From Lepeophtheirus salmonis (Eukaryota > Arthropoda > Copepoda > Siphonostomatoida > Caligidae), in assembly GCF_016086655.4 (NCBI RefSeq), contig NC_052134.2, positions 3,534,001 to 3,598,000 on the forward strand: a stretch of DNA of 64,000 nt, given 5' to 3'. The notes under the pieces are model-generated. The model saw nothing but the letters and a program-made list of their open reading frames with translations. It did not search any database and was not told the origin of the DNA. How positions within the stretch are numbered: the first letter of the stretch is position 1; every line of letters starts with the position of its first letter. Both the position numbers and the translations under genes were made by a program. Shown here one piece after another: positions 22,241-33,141 of this stretch.

Positions 22241-23729
22241 TGAAAATGGTCATAGAAATATTTGTAAAATATATCCTTTTGTACGTCCTAGTCCTTTCTA
22301 TAAGAAATAATTTTGATTTAAACACTTGCCTTCATTTAATTTCTGTATTTAATAATAGCTCGAGTAGATTTTCCGCATTACCCGGAACATTAAGAAATTA
22401 TAATTAATTCCGAACTCTTCCCATCTTTTGAGTAATCAACTTACGACGTTTCTACTGATAGGTAATTCTGTATAACCTAGTACAAATCTATTCTATACAA
22501 AGGCACATTCTAATATTATATACATACTAGTTTAATCTTTCTATACGATGACCTCACATCTCCCCCAGAAGACGACAAATACCATAATATATTAACAAAT
22601 TACCAACACATAATACTAATAGACTTCACAAAACATTAATATACAACACTGACGGATAATTATGTAATACTAATATTATATAAGCCGTTTTTAAGGATAT
22701 TCAGGTTGATATGTTTTTAGGAAGCGTCTATTTCGTAAAGTGGAAATTTGTTTGTAGTATACATGTATATCTTTAGAAAACTTTATCCGATGTGACCAAT
22801 AACGGACAAGATATATTTATTTAAAAAAAGTGCAGGAAACAGGAAATTATTATTTCCCTAATTCCATTATTCATTGTCAAAAATGAGTTGTAAGAATACG
22901 TAATTCAAAATTAGATATTGTCACAAATACTACTTCATAACAAAAAATAAAAATAATACGTATAACTATGTATATGTATAACTGAACAATTTATAAGTAA
23001 ATTATAAATTACTAGTACTCTAATATCATTATTTAGCTTGTATATCCAACAACACAAGTACATTTTTGTTTATACATAAATCTGAAATCTTTTCTTATAT
23101 CATTCATTATAAATTCAAATGGAATCGTTTTAAAATAAATATACATAAGTATATTTTATAATATTATATAAATCAAGACGGTCTTTTGTTTAAAAAATAT
23201 CAAAGTAACTTTTTATTCTATTTTAATCATTTTAGAACTTATGACATAAACAGTTTTCATGAATAGATATTTTTCTTTTTTGATATCTATATATATAAAA
23301 GAATATATAATTTGTCCTACATATTCAAACCAACATCATTCTCTAACAAAAATTGATTCCAATCAATATATTTTGTTGTCACATACATTTTTGAAAGCCT
23401 GAGATTTCTTTCGAGGTCATTTCAAATCCATAATCATTGATTTGAGTCTTTAAGATAAAGAAATTAGCATTTTGTTATTTTGAAATTTTTTCAATGATGT
23501 GTTATACTCGTCTGTCTTATATTTGTTTTACAATATATATCCCTAATCAACTATTCGTCCAAATACTAACTTTTACATCTTTAAGACCTTTGAGTTACAT
23601 ATCCACAATTTAATTTTATATGTTGTAATACTTTTAATGATACCACATTGTACATCGGAGTCAAATCCATTTCCATCTAAAAGTTTCTCGAGGAATGACC
23701 AGTATATAACAACGAGCTTTAAGAGCATG
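22241..23729. other. AT-rich noncoding DNA with one shared block
   Basis: No gene. The block 22770-22865 is shared with 36365-36450 and listed separately. The remainder is simple AT-rich sequence with TATA-type repeats, for example at about 23285-23300. Confidence 0.5.
22770..22865. repeat. Copy of a mariner 5'-leader-like block
   Basis: CGATGTGACCAATAA followed by ACAAGATATA and a poly-A plus GCRGGAAA stretch closely matches 36369-36425, which lies just upstream of the transposase start of the minus-strand mariner relic. It may be a solo end of the same family or of a derived nonautonomous element. Confidence 0.55.
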
Positions 23730-24150
23730 TACTGGTAAGACGTTGTTTATTGTTTTGGCGGGAAGCCAGAAGTGTTGGGCGTTAGTTTAAAAAAAATAGA
23801 ATCCATCAACAACAAAGAATATATTAAACCTGGAAAGGTCCCACGTCAGGCTAGTCAGGAAGGAACCTGAAGAATCTAAGATGATTATGAATCATCAGCA
23901 AAGTGTACTGATCATAAAACGAAATGACCATATTGACATTGTTGGGCCCAGTGTTTGGCCTTCAAGCTCGGCGCAAATGTGGGGTGCAGCTGAGAAACAC
24001 AACACACCAATAGATCATCCTGCAACACAAAATCTAAGTTGATATTCAGGATCTAGCAGGAAGCCTGGAATCTACCAAAGGAGATTGTCATCAAGACCTG
24101 TTCCAGTTTCTGAGGTCGAATCGAGGCCGTTATTGACACAAAAAAGGTTA
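23730..24150 (+). pseudogene. Mariner/Tc1-type transposase, C-terminal fragment
   Basis: Plus-strand VWPSSS then MWGAAEKHNTPIDHPATQNL match the region after the third catalytic acid (family FWPPSSPDxNPLDYYVWGxxEKxTxxxxHNTKxxL); the SPD..PLDY part itself has been lost. The frame then shifts to QEAWNLPKEIVIKTCSSF and GRIEAVID, the usual C-terminus (family W..MP.E.VIKTC.RFR.RIEAVI.A.GGYIE). The upstream half (23750-23900) is poorly readable. No TIR seen. Confidence 0.6.
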
Positions 24151-25225
24151 TATTAAATAATAATTTTTTTATAAACCTTTCATTTAGCATTTGATTTTAT
24201 TAAAATCGGATTATTAGTTAAGCGGAACATCCTTTCTTTTAAATGTGTTGGTTGCTATATAAATATTGTATCCTGTATATGTATTAGAGTTAAGACTTGA
24301 TCTGAGACCGGGTTTTTTTTTGTTTGTTTTTTTCATTTGGTCTTTAATTGTTTTTCCTACATCGATAATGACCAAAAAATTGATAAATTTATATAATTAT
24401 TTAATATCTTTAACAAAAATGGGGTTAAATTTTATCTAGACTGATTTTTGATACAAAGCCGGTCCATTTAATATTTGTACTGAATTGGCTAAATTAAACC
24501 CATCTCAAACCAATGTAAGATTTCCAAATCCAAACTTTAACACTAATAAGTATCATTAATGTCTTTAAAAATATACATTTTAAAAAATGAATGAAAAAAA
24601 TCATTTTTTATTATGATTTGAACCTTTAGAAGGAAAGATTAAAATTACTCACAAGGGAAACTTTATGTGAACCTAAAAATGATAATAAATCATGAAAAGA
24701 GTTGTTTTCTTTTTATTAATTTCAAATTAAACTTTTTATGTGGGTGGTTTTATCTTTTAGTGCATTTAAAACGTGGTCTCAAGATTTATATATCTGTTTT
24801 TAAAACAATATATGTATATAAATATTTATAAGTCGGTTTTAAAGAAGGATAAACATACAAAAAACGGAACAAATAATTCCTATTCAAAAAGAGCATTAAC
24901 TATTAGTCACCTTGTAATAGTGATGTTCAGTATACAGGTACTATGGTGGTACTAAACTTGACATAGCATAATAAAATTCCAGAGTTAATTGGGATATTTA
25001 TTTGCTTTTTTTTTTAAAGCTTGAACTGAATTTCGAATTTTGTTTCATTAACAAATTTATTTCTTATATTGTAAAATGACGTTCTATTTATTAGTTTTTT
25101 AAAATTATTTTTTATTTGAAAAGTCTACTCTTTGCAAGGTCACACGTGGGACCAATTCCCATAACCCCGGCTCAGAGTCCATGTGAGTTGCTCTTTACGA
25201 TATTTTTATATTTATAAGAGTATCG
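24151..25225. other. AT-rich noncoding DNA
   Basis: No coding signal. Near 25138-25170 the plus strand reads ACGTGGGACCAATTCCCATAACCCCGG-like sequence whose complement resembles the TIR at 21811. This may be the opposite end of an element of that family. Confidence 0.45.
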
Positions 25226-25562
25226 AAATAAATAAAATGGTTCCCGTGTTGCAGGCCTGAATAGAAGGGAATAGAAACAAAGAATGAAGGTAAAAAAAAA
25301 ATAGTCAGAGAGAGAGAGGGGTGTAGAAGAAGACAGAGGGAGAAAGAGATAGAGATACAGAAAGAGAAAAGGGAAAGGATGTTTCATTTTAGTTAAAATG
25401 GAGCATTTTAATGTTCTCTGAGGCCACAAAAAAAATCATAGGAACATGCTTGGTTATTTTATACTTCTATTTGCTAAATTTCAAATTGATCTGTTCCACC
25501 ATTTGGAATTCCATGTATCATAACACCAGAAACTGTCTTATAAAGATATCTATATATGGCAT
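25226..25562 (+). repeat. Purine-rich dispersed repeat family R1, copy 1
   Basis: Begins near CGTGTTGCAGG and passes through a GAATGAAGGTA block and a long GA-rich tract (about 25300-25375). It ends with a GGTTATTTTATAC block, a CATGTATCATAACAC block and TCTTATAAA. The same blocks occur in the same order at 58500-58805 (+), and the central part occurs at 30012-30165 in inverse orientation. Open frames on the opposite strand (85 codons here, 75 at 58.5 kb) come from the Ser/Leu/Phe-rich reading of the CT tract and are not genes. Confidence 0.75.
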
Positions 25563-27130
25563 AGAAATAATGAATTTGTGGATGTCATAGAAAAAAAACG
25601 AATCCTTAAAAAGTATTATAAGAAAGCCGTTATTGAATTTTTTTTCTAGAAAATTAAAAACTATTAATAAACACTACAGAAGCTAAACACATTTGTTTTA
25701 CAAATTTAAAAGTTTTTTGGTATATATAGCTTTTCAAGAAACAAGCTACATTTTCAAAAAGTACTCACAACTAGGTAAAAATACGTATGTACCGTTGTAG
25801 ATATGACTCTTTATACCTCCAAGAAAACTTAAGTTTTTTTTAAACAATACAATTATTAAAAAAATATACAAAACTGTTTTTTATTACTTTTTGACTCTGT
25901 ATATTTTTATGAAGCAAAGTATCAAAATTGTTATTGAGTATACTTAACATTATAGAAGAAAATATGTTACTCAATTACCTTGTATTTTTTGCTTTCCTTA
26001 GAGATTCACTACAGTTTGATTAAAAAAAAGTAAAGCACATCTGTTGAATATTCCATATATTTTTTTGAATTTCTAATTGTATTTAAATAGCATGTTACTA
26101 TTCGATCCTTTGAATAATGTGCTGTGTATTTTCATTTTATTCTATTAAGATTTATTATCAAAGTTTTGTGATACAAAAATTAAATGAAAACAAGAAGGGA
26201 GGAAATCTTTTATCTTCAATATATTTATAGTTCATTTTGAATAGATATTCTATTTGATCATTTTCACAATTATCTATGAATCAAGTAGGATTGCAATTAT
26301 TATCAAAATAAATATATGTATTGCTGATAATTCAAAGGAAAAATATCCTTAAAAAAGTATAAATTAGGAATCTTATAATTATTTTTAATGTGAATAAATA
26401 ACTATTTAATATTTTATCCTTTTAAATCAAACTTATTGATAGTGATGGGATTGTTAGAGAGTATGAGGTAAAGTCGAGATGATTTTTTTTTTTTTTTTGG
26501 TATTAGTGAATAAAAACCCTTTTTAGCATCAGCTGCCTATTATATGGTTTTGGGGAAGACAATGAAATACTTAAAAAGATTAGAACCTTTCATATTTGAC
26601 ATATAGCATTAGTGTAAAAATAGTAACTCAGATATTTACTTTACAGAATTAAGCTCAGAGACTCTATTCATTCTTTATAAATAATGTGGTTTTTCTATTT
26701 TATACAAAAAAATGGATCCAAGGAATTCATTTCAACAGTCTTAGATTCTTTTTTTTTTTTTTTTTTCAATATTAGACTTCTAAGATGACATATAGGTAAT
26801 AATATTAAAATGTACATATAATTTTTGAGTTACGATAATTTGGCACTCAACCCTCAATAAAGTAGTTATAACTATGTATTATAAAATAATTTACATCAAA
26901 GATAGGCGATAATTCTTCTTTCATAGGTAGATGTTAACCCCAAAAAATAAATTAATAACTCACAAGTTATCAAAAACTCAATTATATTCAGGATGCACAA
27001 TCTATCTATGACGCTATAATGGCACGCTTTCTGGTATAAGTGTGAAAAAAGAAAGTTCATGAAGGAGTTATATTCATTTTATTTTTACTGCCCATTTTGG
27101 AATCTATACCATTATGGCATTTTTTTGCAG
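25563..27130. other. AT-rich noncoding DNA
   Basis: No gene. Contains T runs at about 26485-26500 and 26750-26766 and the second copy of the CATCAGCTGCC repeat. The right end has a possible splice acceptor, TTTTTTTGCAG, ending at 27130. Confidence 0.5.
26515..26650 (+). repeat. Dispersed repeat with CATCAGCTGCCTATTATA core, copy 2
   Basis: Same orientation as 21565-21700, with an 18-base identical core at 26527 and looser similarity on the right-hand side. Confidence 0.5.
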
Positions 27131-27680
27131 TTTCCATTCTTTTAGTTTCAAACCCATTGAGGACCTAACTATCTTAGGTAACAATGATTTATATAAATTA
27201 GATTCTGGTCCGACATTTCTCCATATCCATAATGAACATGATCAATCTTTATCGAATATTGATTTGGATGTTTCACACGATAACTTAACAGGAGATCTAA
27301 ATGTAATTGATCCAACTCTTATAAATAATAAATTTGATCATGTCCTTTATGATTGTAAGGATGTTACTGAGGACAAAGTAGTATCAGGACGAATACATAA
27401 AGCAGAAACAGAAACTCCCATCCCCTGAACCAAAGATATTTCTACTTATGAAATAATATCAAAATTTTCACCTCTTCAAAATTTCATCAAAAAAAAAAAT
27501 CTTCTACTTATTCTCAATACGATATATAGTCAGACTTTTCATTGATGATGATTTCAATCAAAAATTTTGCTGAACAAACGAGCACCTACGCCCATCAACA
27601 AACTATAACATTGAATGTAACTATAGGTGGAATACTAGTTATGATTGGTTTTTCTTTTGTTATCAGAATTTACCAAATAC
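27114..27680 (+). pseudogene. Unidentified coding-like block, Asp-rich ORF then membrane-like peptide
   Basis: A 104-codon ORF (27114-27428) is richer in Asp, His and Asn than chance frames nearby and continues for about 40 codons past its stop. A frame change near 27530 leads to a peptide with one hydrophobic segment of about 20 residues bordered by a basic tail, ending at about 27680. The ORF could instead begin at a splice acceptor (TTTTTTTGCAG at 27120-27130), and a donor-like GTAAGG occurs at about 27356. The order soluble domain, then membrane segment, then stop could mean the decayed third gene (env-like) of an LTR retroelement, but I recognise no diagnostic motif. A split host exon is the alternative. 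Confidence 0.3.
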
Positions 27681-27889
27681 CCAAATAAAGGGTTCTATTT
27701 GAACAAAGAAGGAGTCTGTCCAACAATTTTAAAGAATGTGATAAGGTCATTCGGTTTGGGGGCAGGCTCAAATTTTCATATATTTTCTAGGTATATAATA
27801 AATATACCTATATCAAAGTTAATAGAAATACAGAGTTATATCATAACGCGTGTACGACCGATGTTTGACTTTCACCACGCTTTTAATAT

Positions 27890-28081
27890 TGACGTCATAG
27901 TAGATGAGGGGTTGAGTGTTTAGTCAAAATATGTTTTCTTGCCAGCAGAGAGTACGATACATTAAATTGAAAGTTCTACCAATAGTGACGTCATGTACTG
28001 TGAGTGGTTGCGTGTTTTGTCAAAATCTGCCCGTCTTGCCCAGTAGTCGGTACAACACATCAGATTGAAAATCATAGAATG
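27890..28081 (+). repeat. Two-copy 96-bp tandem repeat carrying TGACGTCA
   Basis: Units 27890-27985 and 27986-28081 align over their whole length at roughly 70-75 percent by eye: TGACGTCAT, GGTTG-GTGTTT-GTCAAAAT, CTTGCC-AG-AG, GTAC-A-ACAT and ATTGAAA occur in both in register. Each unit starts with the CRE-type palindrome TGACGTCA. A third unit is not evident on either side. Confidence 0.75.
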
Positions 28082-28510
28082 CCCGATTACATGATGATGG
28101 TTTAACCTTGTATTTCTATTAATCTTGATCTATATAAATAAATTTTGAAGATCAGGGGGAGTGGGACAGACTTCCCTACTCCACCTATGACTAAAGTCTA
28201 ATAGATTTGAAAACTTTTTACACCAAATTCTTTTTTATTTATGGTAAATTATAGAATTATGAGAGGATATTTTTTTTCATTTAGTTGTAAAGTTTATTAA
28301 GTTGATACATCTGATTGCAAAGTTTGTTGAAAACTGGATACCTCATATATCCGATGTAATGAATATTTTCAATGAAACTTAGCACAGTTGATTAGTGTTA
28401 TAAGATAAACAAATACTCAAATTTTCATTTACGTAGGACCCCTCGTTAACTTTATGCACTAAAGGGTTAAATTTACACCAATAGAATATTTCATTTCACA
28501 AACAGTAACA
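28082..28510. other. AT-rich noncoding DNA
   Basis: No coding signal. It includes a short GGGGGAGTGGGACAG patch at about 28155 and ends at the TIR of the next element. Confidence 0.5.
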
Positions 28511-28512
28511 TA

Positions 28513-29350
28513 CAGTGTGCGAGGTGCAATCGTCAACTTTTTGATAGGGAAGAAATAGTGTAAACTTTTACAAGAATGATAAAGAGTACAACTTTGAAAC
28601 TTTATCACACACTTCTTTATTGAAATAGCTTTCTATTTTTCAAAATTACTTTCTTCGGCTTCTACCATTGGCTTAAAGACGAAGCACCACTTATTTATGA
28701 AGGCCTCGGACATGGCCGCCAGTACTGATCGACAGAACCCTTGAGTTCATCCAAATTTAGTTAAGGGGAAGCAAAGGCTCTTTTTTCATGTACGCCCCTA
28801 CGGCATAGTCGAAGGAGGAACAGTCTGGGGAGAGAGTTGGCCAAACCGACGTTTATGCTTTAACCAATTCCACAATTGCTGGTCTACGTTGCTGTTGAAC
28901 ACAATTATCAATATCGTCGTACATAAGAGGCCTTCCCCAATTCCTTCAAATACCTCCTCAGAGCCCAATTATTGATATTTAGAGCCTTGGCATGCTGCCT
29001 GATCGACTAAGCCGAATTGCTGATGATCTGATCATGGTGTCCACGTCCTCAATTATCTCGATTTTATAAACTTCTGGTGATCACGGTGTCCACGTCCTCC
29101 ATTATTTTCATTTTCCGGTGTCTAAAGATGTCAGCTGACATATCATGGTTTTTATCTGAAGTCTCCATGGTTTTAATCTAGTAAAAGACTCTTGGAGCAC
29201 CCTACGACATTCATGAAACTTACTTGATATTGTTTTTAATAATTATTGACACTAATAGTCCCAACTTTTAATAAGGCTCAAGTATTTTAAAACATTTACC
29301 CTAAACTAATCTAAATTGAAATAAACAACTAATAAAACCCTAGAACACTG
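28513..29350 (-). mobile_element. Mariner-type element relic with TIRs
   Basis: The left end CAGTGTGCGAGG follows TA (28511-28512). The right end, read on the minus strand, is CAGTGTTCTAGG and is followed outside by TA (29351-29352). Left-end similarity to the 13.2-kb element (CAGTGTGCAAGG) suggests one family. Length is about 838 bp, which is short for a complete member. Similarity between the two TIRs fades after about 14 bases. Confidence 0.6.
28660..29168 (-). pseudogene. Mariner-type transposase, core deleted
   Basis: The minus-strand ATG at 29168 opens METSDKNHDMSADIFRHRK. A second HTH follows (NNWALRRYLKELGKASYVRR, family VSxxTVRRxLKxxLGxxSYVRR). After a gap comes WPTLSPDCSSFDYAVGAYMK, which matches WPPSSPDCNPLDYFVWGxVEK, with the third acidic residue (FDY) kept as Asp. 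The FSDE and QQDGAP blocks are missing. The C-terminal part reads LDELKGSVDQYW. Two near-identical stretches GGACGTGGACACC-GTGATCA lie about 60 bases apart in the N-terminal region (29036 and 29084), a small internal duplication. Stops are numerous. Confidence 0.6.
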
Positions 29351-29577
29351 TATGTACCTAAAGTGTAAAGCTAAGATTAATAATTTATCATACACTTAAT
29401 ATTTATAATAAATATGTGTTCAAACGTCCATATTTATTTTCCAAAGGAGTGATGCAATTTAAGTAATTTATATATTATTGCAAAGTGAAACTGGGTAGAA
29501 AAATATTTTAAATGAGTATCCGTTAGGGTATAACGGACTCAAATCCACACCTTTATAATAAATAAAAATTATACCTA

Positions 29578-29684
29578 TCAGATGTTTACATAGATATATA
29601 TAAACTGTACATATGTATATAGGTAAGGGCGACCGGAGATAGTTGCTACACGCCCTTCTTCTCCAAGATCAAAAACATCAACTC
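29578..29684 (-). CDS. Candidate exon (minus strand), unidentified
   Basis: On the minus strand a strong acceptor, CTATCAATTTTTGCAG, is followed by an open frame reading GVDVFDLGEEGRVATISGRP and YLYTY, then AT-rich residues to a TGA at 29578-29580. The first two thirds are GC-richer than the surroundings and look like real protein, while the last 12 codons (FIYIYVNI) do not. A donor-like GATAG|GTATAA occurs just past the stop at about 29575; a GT inside the exon is another possibility. I do not recognise the protein. If real, it is an internal or last exon of a minus-strand gene. Confidence 0.3.
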
Positions 29685-30011
29685 CTGCAAAAATTGATAG
29701 AAAGTAATTATTCTTTAATACTAAAGTCAGTTTTTCATTGATTTTCTCTAAAATTAAACTATTTATTTTTGCTAACAATTGATATAATTTCGAGAAATCC
29801 CTCATTAAGGCTCAAATAAGAGATTTTTTTTTCACTCATTGAAACGGGATCCGTTGCAATAAGTTGCCGCAATTTTCCACGTATTCATTTGTATATTTAT
29901 ACCTCAGAGTATGCTAGGGTATAATCCAAAACAGTCGAACTGATCCATCAGAAATTTAGCAAATGGAACTATGAAATAGCCAAGGATTTTCCTAAGTGGA
30001 TGCTTTTGACG
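29685..30011. other. AT-rich noncoding DNA
   Basis: Would be intron if the exon at 29684 is real. An ORF continuation upstream of the acceptor (to 29805) is AT-biased and looks like chance. Confidence 0.4.
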
Positions 30012-30165
30012 GAAAAACTTCATTTCCATTCTTTCTTTCTGTATCTCTCTCCTTCTCTCTGTTTCTCTCCTCTTCCTTTCTCTCTCTGTCTCTTTCTACA
30101 CCTCTCTCTCTCTCTTTTCTCGTACCTTCATTATTTGTTGTTATTTCTCTCTATTCAGCCCTCTA
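30012..30165 (-). repeat. R1 repeat family, copy 2 (inverted)
   Basis: The plus strand is a CT-rich tract; its complement aligns with 25245-25400: GAATAG-AG, GAATGAAGGTA-like text, a GTGTAGAA-GA-ACAGAG block and GAGATACAGAAAGA. The 60-codon open frame here is a low-complexity reading of this tract. Confidence 0.65.
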
Positions 30166-30819
30166 GTAATATATATTTATAAAATAAAGTAACCAGGCTT
30201 AGGGTTAGTTTCAATATTTAAAGGGTCGCATTTATTTGAATTTTTGTAAAAACTACTGACTCGTATAATGTATTAATTGATTCCAACAATTGAAAACAAA
30301 TGGCCTATGCTAAGTTATATGGTGGTTATGATTATTATGTAAGGAACACAAAAGTTATGAAATTCTCCTTTGGTCTCCCCTACAATATCTATTGAGAATA
30401 AAAAAGGAGACAGACCTCATAAAAATGCAAATTCAAATTACTTTTTCAAGCATATCAAAGTATATAAGTGAAAAAACTAACATTTGTAAAAAAAAATTCA
30501 CAAAGTATTTGTATATTTATTTAATGAATATTTAAGAAAACGAGGTTTCCTTATAAAAAAGTATTAATTTCTTACTCCTTTTGTTTGGTTGAAAAGAGAG
30601 TCAAGTAAGAAAGTATATGTGTGCCTACCTTAATTGGAAATTGTGTAACAAATACTGTTAAAAAAATTGTTTACAATGTTCTTCATAATTGCATATCTTT
30701 TTATGTAAGAAAAAACGGATTTCTATCCATCTTTAAGGTCATTTGTTGAAGAAATGTTGAATAAGGGCTTTCTAAAAGTCAATTTGGTTTTAATATTTAC
30801 ATTTTTTTTTTTTTTCTAG
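30166..30819. other. AT-rich DNA, probable intron end
   Basis: No coding signal. The last 30 bases are a long T run ending TTTTTTCTAG at 30819, a good 3' splice site for the exon that follows. Confidence 0.6.
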
Positions 30820-31194
30820 AAAAGACAAAAGTATTAAAAAGGAGACAAACGAACAAAAGACAACAAACCCGTCTCCTGGGGTGGGATTCCAGTGGAAGTA
30901 AGGACATGTCTGTCCTAACAAATAGTGGGGAAAGTAGAAACTACCTTGGGACTGGGTCACATTCCAACTCTACCAAAGGTCATTCCCGCGAAGAAAAGAC
31001 TGATGACATCAAAATGAGGCAGCGAAAGTCAATTTCCGTGTCTCCATCATCACACAAAAAGACTAGTCCCGATGGAAAAAAATCCTCTTCATCCAAGAAA
31101 AACCATCAGGCAGACCATCCAGGAGCACATCCATCACAGCCTACTATCAAAGTAGAGGTCACTTCAAGCCCTCTTAAGCATGGGAAATCAAAAT
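30820..31194 (+). CDS. Probable internal exon of a host gene, disordered Ser/Lys-rich protein
   Basis: A T-rich tract ending CTAG (30819) gives a strong acceptor, and AAAT|GTGAGT at 31195 gives a strong donor. The 375-base exon stays open in one frame throughout and is phase-symmetric (1-1). The encoded stretch is hydrophilic and low-complexity: KMRQRKSISVSPSSHKKTSP, then a KKSSSSKKN patch, then TIKVEVTSS. IKVE fits the SUMO consensus (hydrophobic-Lys-x-Glu), and RKS/SPS sites suit kinases, so a nuclear regulatory protein is plausible, but I recognise no family. An ATG at 30906 lies inside the exon and could start an alternative product. A second donor-like site, GGAA|GTAAGG, at 30898 closes a short form in another frame. 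Intron should lie on both sides. Confidence 0.6.
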
Positions 31195-31439
31195 GTGAGT
31201 AGATAAAATTAATCCTCCGTTACTTCCCTGAGTTGATAATTAATCCTACAGACTCAAATATCTTTATCATAGTTTATTTATAATATATGTATGTCACTTT
31301 TATTTTAATTATTAATTTATCATAATACATGACCTCAAAAGACTCGGGCTTCACACATAGTTGGCACTATTTTTTTAACTCACCCTATTGTAAATTAGTA
31401 CTAAGCTTCAAAGGAGAGCTGTCAAAATCTCATGAGAAT
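31195..31439. other. Probable intron start
   Basis: Begins with the donor GTGAGT. AT-rich, with no further coding signal until the transposase fragment. Confidence 0.45.
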
Positions 31440-31800
31440 GTGTTCTTTAGTTTGTGAGTTATTGTGCTCAGTGGAGGCCCCAAAATGACCGTGTTTTAGG
31501 AGAGACCATTGACAGCATCCCTTAGAAGCACTGAATAATCATCATGCGTCAAAAACCTCTCAGTGTCATGGTCTGGGCCGGTGTTATCTCAGACGGAAAG
31601 AAAATGCCGCTCATATTCATTGAGAAGGTTATGAAGATCAAGGCTATGTCGGTCGACAAAAATCATTCACTAGCTTCATGACATATATGGTGACCTAAGG
31701 GAATGAGATGGAGTACCCTCTCATACTGAAAAAGGTATGCAGGGCTGGTGATAAGCATGTCATGCTGCCTCTACCCATTTGAGCGAATGGAAGCTACTTC
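31440..31800 (+). pseudogene. Tc1/mariner-type transposase, middle fragment
   Basis: Plus strand: QNDRVLGETIDSIP (follows the FSDE block in the family), then KPLSVMVWAGVISDGKKMPL and IFIEKVMKIKA (family ASVMVWGGVxSDGKxPLIFIExGVKIN), then in another frame DGVPSHTEKGMQGW, which carries the second catalytic Asp (family QQDGAPSHTAK). The N-terminal DNA-binding half and the third acidic motif are absent. Two frame changes and several stops are present. It lies inside the presumed intron after the 30.8-kb exon, on the same strand as that gene. Confidence 0.7.
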
Positions 31801-33141
31801 AAAGAAAAGTTTTTTTAATTTATATTGAATTTATAAACTAAAACATATTTTCACTAAACGTATTTCTCACCTTGTGCTTACAGTGCGTTTAAAAAAAATC
31901 AAGAAAAATTATTTAGCTACAAGAACTTGGCCACTTCTTGAAAAAACTAAGAACTACACTGCCAATACATAGCTTATTGACTACAACTTGAATACGTATT
32001 TCAAACGATGCCACATTATTTGGGGTCAGACTTCTGATTGGCCCTTGAGATCAAGTTGAATTATATAGTGTATTTTAAGGTATTTAAGATCAACTGTACA
32101 TATATGTTTCCAATATGTACAAATACAGAAACAAATGTATAAGAAAAATAAGGGTATTTTTTTTTTGTTTTTTTTTAAATAAATAAATTGTTTTTTCGTG
32201 AATGAAGTTATATAGTGTTTGTATAATATACCAATGAGGAAAAACTTTGGTTGTTTGTATATAAAGTGAAACATGGTGTAACGGTTACTTGATTTAAGAG
32301 TGTCACTGCAGTAAGCAGCTTTGTTCAGTTTGTAATAGCCATGGCACTGCCATCCCCAGATAGCGGACCCACAAATCATTACGTAGTTATTACAAAGGGT
32401 CATCAATTCTAACAGTACTTTACGCCTAGATTAGTGATTTTTTTTTTTATTTTAATCGTATTTTCTTCATTTAAATTGTTTGTTTTTTTTTAATTTTAAA
32501 CAGATATTTTTTTAATCAAAATAATCACAGGTCTTAATAACATTAGATCGAGCCGTAAAGAATTTCCATATCATCTAATGGTTACTTTAAATCATAAAGT
32601 TTATATCAAAAATATTGGTTAAATGAAAACAAATATAATGATTAGAAGATTCGTTTTGAGTAATTTATGTAATAATAATGAGGGATTGTGGAGTTACAAA
32701 ATTATATACAGCCCGTGTCACAGAATTTAAAAAAAAATCGGATTTAGACTTTAACTCGAATATGTATATAATCCCAAATTTAGAGCTCAGTTTCATTATA
32801 TTTATGTATAAAGTATATACCTAACTTGATTTTCTTTAGTTTTTTAACTAAATTAAATTGTCAATAGAATAACTAATGGAAAAAAAGGTTTTCTAAATAA
32901 TAAGTCATTTATAAATCCAATACGTGGATTCGGAATATACATGGTGAAATGAAGTAATGTGCACAAAAGTGGCAAAATGATATCTAAATTTATATTTTTC
33001 AATTGAAAATCAATCAGGGGTGAAATGAAGAACAAGGGTCTCGAAGCAAAAAAAAAGAACTTAAGTGAGCTTATATCAGCAGCTGCTATAATACTTATGT
33101 TACGCTACTTTTTTTCTTTTGTTGTCAGTTGAGGCAATATA
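31801..33141. other. AT-rich noncoding DNA
   Basis: A 126-codon minus-strand open stretch (32026-32406) has a somewhat protein-like N-terminal third, but the rest is Lys/Tyr/Phe/Ile-rich; no domain is recognised. Long T runs occur at about 32158-32176 and 32440. Confidence 0.45.

Noticed and set aside
25172..25429. 85-codon minus ORF (and those at 30000-30182 and 58489-58716)
   Set aside because: Ser/Leu/Phe-rich translation of the GA/CT tract of the R1 repeat; the text is low-complexity and not conserved as protein.
32026..32406. 126-codon minus ORF
   Set aside because: Only the first third looks protein-like; the rest is Lys/Tyr/Phe/Ile chance reading. No domain, no splice signals, no matching copy in the window.
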